Positions 62,678-64,000 of a stretch of 64,000 nucleotides of DNA are shown here, one piece after another. Made by a program: the position numbers and the translations under genes. The notes beneath the pieces were generated by a model. That model saw nothing but the letters and a program-made list of their open reading frames with translations. It was not told where the DNA came from and searched no databases. The stretch comes from Akkermansiaceae bacterium (GTDB lineage: Bacteria; Verrucomicrobiota; Verrucomicrobiia; Verrucomicrobiales; Akkermansiaceae). The stretch is taken from positions 2,032,483 to 2,096,482 of the forward strand of contig CAJJBQ010000002.1 in NCBI GenBank assembly GCA_905182405.1, written 5' to 3'. Position 1 is the first letter of the stretch. The number at the start of each line of letters is the position of its first letter.

Positions 62678-63520
62678 TTAACCACCAGCGAAGGGGGGCA
62701 TGAAGGCGATAGTTTGTTCATTAGCAAGGGGAGTGTCCCACGAGGCGAACTCATTGTTGAGGGCGGGCTTGACGTGAGGGAGGTCGAGGGTGAAGTGGTG
62801 CTTTAAGCGAACCTCGTCCCAAAGGCCAGCAAGGGTGGCCGCGGAAGTACGAAGATCCTCGGATTCGGTTCCCGCTTCTTGGCTGAGCTTGGCAAAGTAC
62901 TCCACCCTAATCGTTTTTTCGACTGCTCCGTATTGGTCGAGATGTTCCAATTCAGCGAGTTGTTCCGGACGGTTCATGTTGAGAAAGGCTTGAGGATCAG
63001 AGGGAGTGAGCTCGATGCGGTCGAGAGAGGTCAGAAAACGGCGGGCACAGCGTTGGTTGGCGGCGATGACTTTATCCAGTTTCGCTGACGCACTTGGCGA
63101 ATAGATTGCGCAGAGGGGCTCGGGCTGATTGTCGAGCGGATTAAGAAAACAGGTGACGTCTTTTTGGGAATCATGGTGATCCATTAGCTCTTTCAAATCA
63201 CTTTGTCCAAGCCGGGGGAGGTCACAGGCGATGAGGAGCCAGGGTGAACGGGGGTCATCATTGAAAGCGGCTTGCAGTCCGCCGAGGGGACCGGGGGATG
63301 GTTCGAGGTCAGCGAGAGGGTGAAGATCGTGCGCAGAACGCTGAATATCGCAGCCTGATTGATTCAGGGAGGGATGAGCTATCGAGAGGTAGATTTTCTG
63401 GGTAAGAGGGCGGATCAGGGACAGGATACGATCGAGCTGGGTGACGCCACCAATCTTGAGAGAAGCTTTATCGGTTCCCATGCGGGAAGATTTTCCGCCG
63501 GTGAGGATGATAGCTTTCAT
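62678..63520 (-). CDS. mobA/moaD: MobA-MoaD fusion protein
   Basis: A 280-residue fusion. Residues 1-200 are molybdenum cofactor guanylyltransferase MobA, with the nucleotide-binding ILTGGKSSRMGTDKASLK, PGPLGGLQAAF and LLIACDLPRL motifs. Residues about 205-280 are the ubiquitin-like sulfur carrier MoaD (IRVEYFAKLSQEAGTESEDL) and end in Pro-Phe-Ala-Gly-Gly, the Gly-Gly tail that becomes the thiocarboxylate. Joining two steps that act at opposite ends of the pathway is unusual. There is no in-frame stop between them. It is encoded directly before moaE. Confidence 0.93.
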   Translation of the reverse strand: MKAIILTGGKSSRMGTDKASLKIGGVTQLDRILSLIRPLTQKIYLSIAHPSLNQSGCDIQRSAHDLHPLADLEPSPGPLGGLQAAFNDDPRSPWLLIACDLPRLGQSDLKELMDHHDSQKDVTCFLNPLDNQPEPLCAIYSPSASAKLDKVIAANQRCARRFLTSLDRIELTPSDPQAFLNMNRPEQLAELEHLDQYGAVEKTIRVEYFAKLSQEAGTESEDLRTSAATLAGLWDEVRLKHHFTLDLPHVKPALNNEFASWDTPLANEQTIAFMPPFAGG

Positions 63521-63522
63521 GC

Positions 63523-63618
63523 CTAAAAATCGGAGTTGCCACCGGTCTTTTCCACCAGTTTGAGATCAGGGGTGACGATAGCGGGGTTGGCGTCATCGAA
63601 ATGGGAAAGGTCAGCCAT
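63523..63618 (-). pseudogene. MoaC N-terminal stub
   Basis: A 31-codon frame MADLSHFDDANPAIV..., ending LVEKTGGNSDF and TAG just 2 bases before the MobA-MoaD start. The first ten residues match the usual start of MoaC, cyclic pyranopterin synthase, but the following conserved part is missing. It may be a truncated gene or a short upstream ORF affecting translation of the fusion gene. Confidence 0.4.
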
Positions 63619-63769
63619 GGACAAAAGAGTGATCGTTCACCTGCCCGAAGTCAACCGACGGCCCAACTAGAATCGACGGCCAGACGGTGTAGTAATCTTA
63701 CTAGTTCACTCGTGATCCATAAAAGAAAAGGGCAAGGAGCATAGAGCGCCAGCGAGGTCTTATTGGCTG

Positions 63770-64000
63770 GCGCACCATGTGGTGAGATTACCACACAGAT
63801 CTCCCAAAGCGCACCCCACAGATTTGAAGAGAGTGATCTCTTCTTCATTGATCCGCGCGGGAACTGACTTGCGGCCTTTTCTAGCGAACTCCCCCAAATT
63901 CGAATCGTTTTCAGCGCCCTAACGCTGGCGTGTGCACGAATCAAATATGGGGCAAGTTTCCCGGTGCCGATCAGCAGCATTGATTCAGAATTGGTTCTAG
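63770..64000 (-). pseudogene. Ornithine cyclodeaminase family remnant, cut by window end
   Basis: Two minus-strand frames give two ends of one protein. The N-terminal piece open from the window edge is MLLIGTGKLAPYLIRAHAS and VRALKTIRIWG, the Rossmann segment. The second frame reads NLGEFARKGRKSVPARINEE and then EITLFKSVGCALGDLCGNLT, the usual C-terminal region, with TAA at 63770. The middle is deleted and the frame is shifted, so it is broken. The upstream part lies outside the window. Confidence 0.7.

Noticed and set aside
1..64000. CRISPR arrays, phage or transposase genes
   Set aside because: No regularly spaced repeats, integrase, transposase or phage structural genes were seen in the window.

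Overview
The window looks like the chromosome of a marine or aquatic member of the Verrucomicrobiota (PVC superphylum). The reasons are an LpxC-FabZ fusion, several secreted proteins of the PSCyt/DUF1549/DUF1553/DUF1501/DUF1552/DUF1592 families that are abundant in Planctomycetota and Verrucomicrobiota, two very long PVC-type dehydrogenase-HEAT-cytochrome c proteins, a CotH/lamin-tail giant protein, and verrucomicrobial C-terminal domains of the 'DxDGDxxGNLLEYAL' type. No taxon was checked by search; genus cannot be stated.

Positions 1-18 kb are core. A 5'-truncated TPR-like gene is followed by a minus-strand prc-yggS-DUF971 operon, an exopolysaccharide module (SLBB export protein, Wzc-like tyrosine autokinase, outer-membrane barrel, small secreted protein) with two clear intrinsic terminators, tRNA-Gly(UCC), a Nif3-like protein, lpxC-fabZ, tRNA-Leu(UAA), a zinc-ribbon membrane protein, and the tightly packed tyrA-aroA-cmk-plsC operon.

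Positions 18-27 kb are mixed. A luxE-like/luxC-like pair overlapping by GTGA lies next to a PDZ plus alpha-toroid protein. Then come a repeat-rich helical protein, a class C beta-lactamase-like hydrolase, a DMT transporter and several decaying gene remnants, including a GntR-HTH fragment abutting an AcuI/YhdH oxidoreductase fragment.

Positions 27-54.5 kb form a large island of exported proteins: a PhoD-like phosphatase, CE15-type glucuronoyl esterase, sialidase/BNR protein, NodB deacetylase, an alginate-lyase/laminin-like/SGNH chimera, a TIM-barrel-like protein, two PVC dehydrogenase-cytochromes, two copies of a DUF1592-DUF1552 pair (each overlapping by ATGA), and a PSCyt2/DUF1549/DUF1553-DUF1501 pair. 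The working inference is that secreted hydrolases de-esterify and deacetylate complex polysaccharide while the heme proteins handle oxidation or electron transfer outside the cytoplasm. This is not proven by sequence.

Positions 54.5-64 kb hold a spermidine-synthase-like protein, a gene remnant, the 1,900-residue CotH/LTD/beta-helix protein, and a molybdopterin locus in which MobA and MoaD are fused, MoaE follows, and only a MoaC-like N-terminal stub remains. The window ends in an internally deleted ornithine cyclodeaminase remnant.
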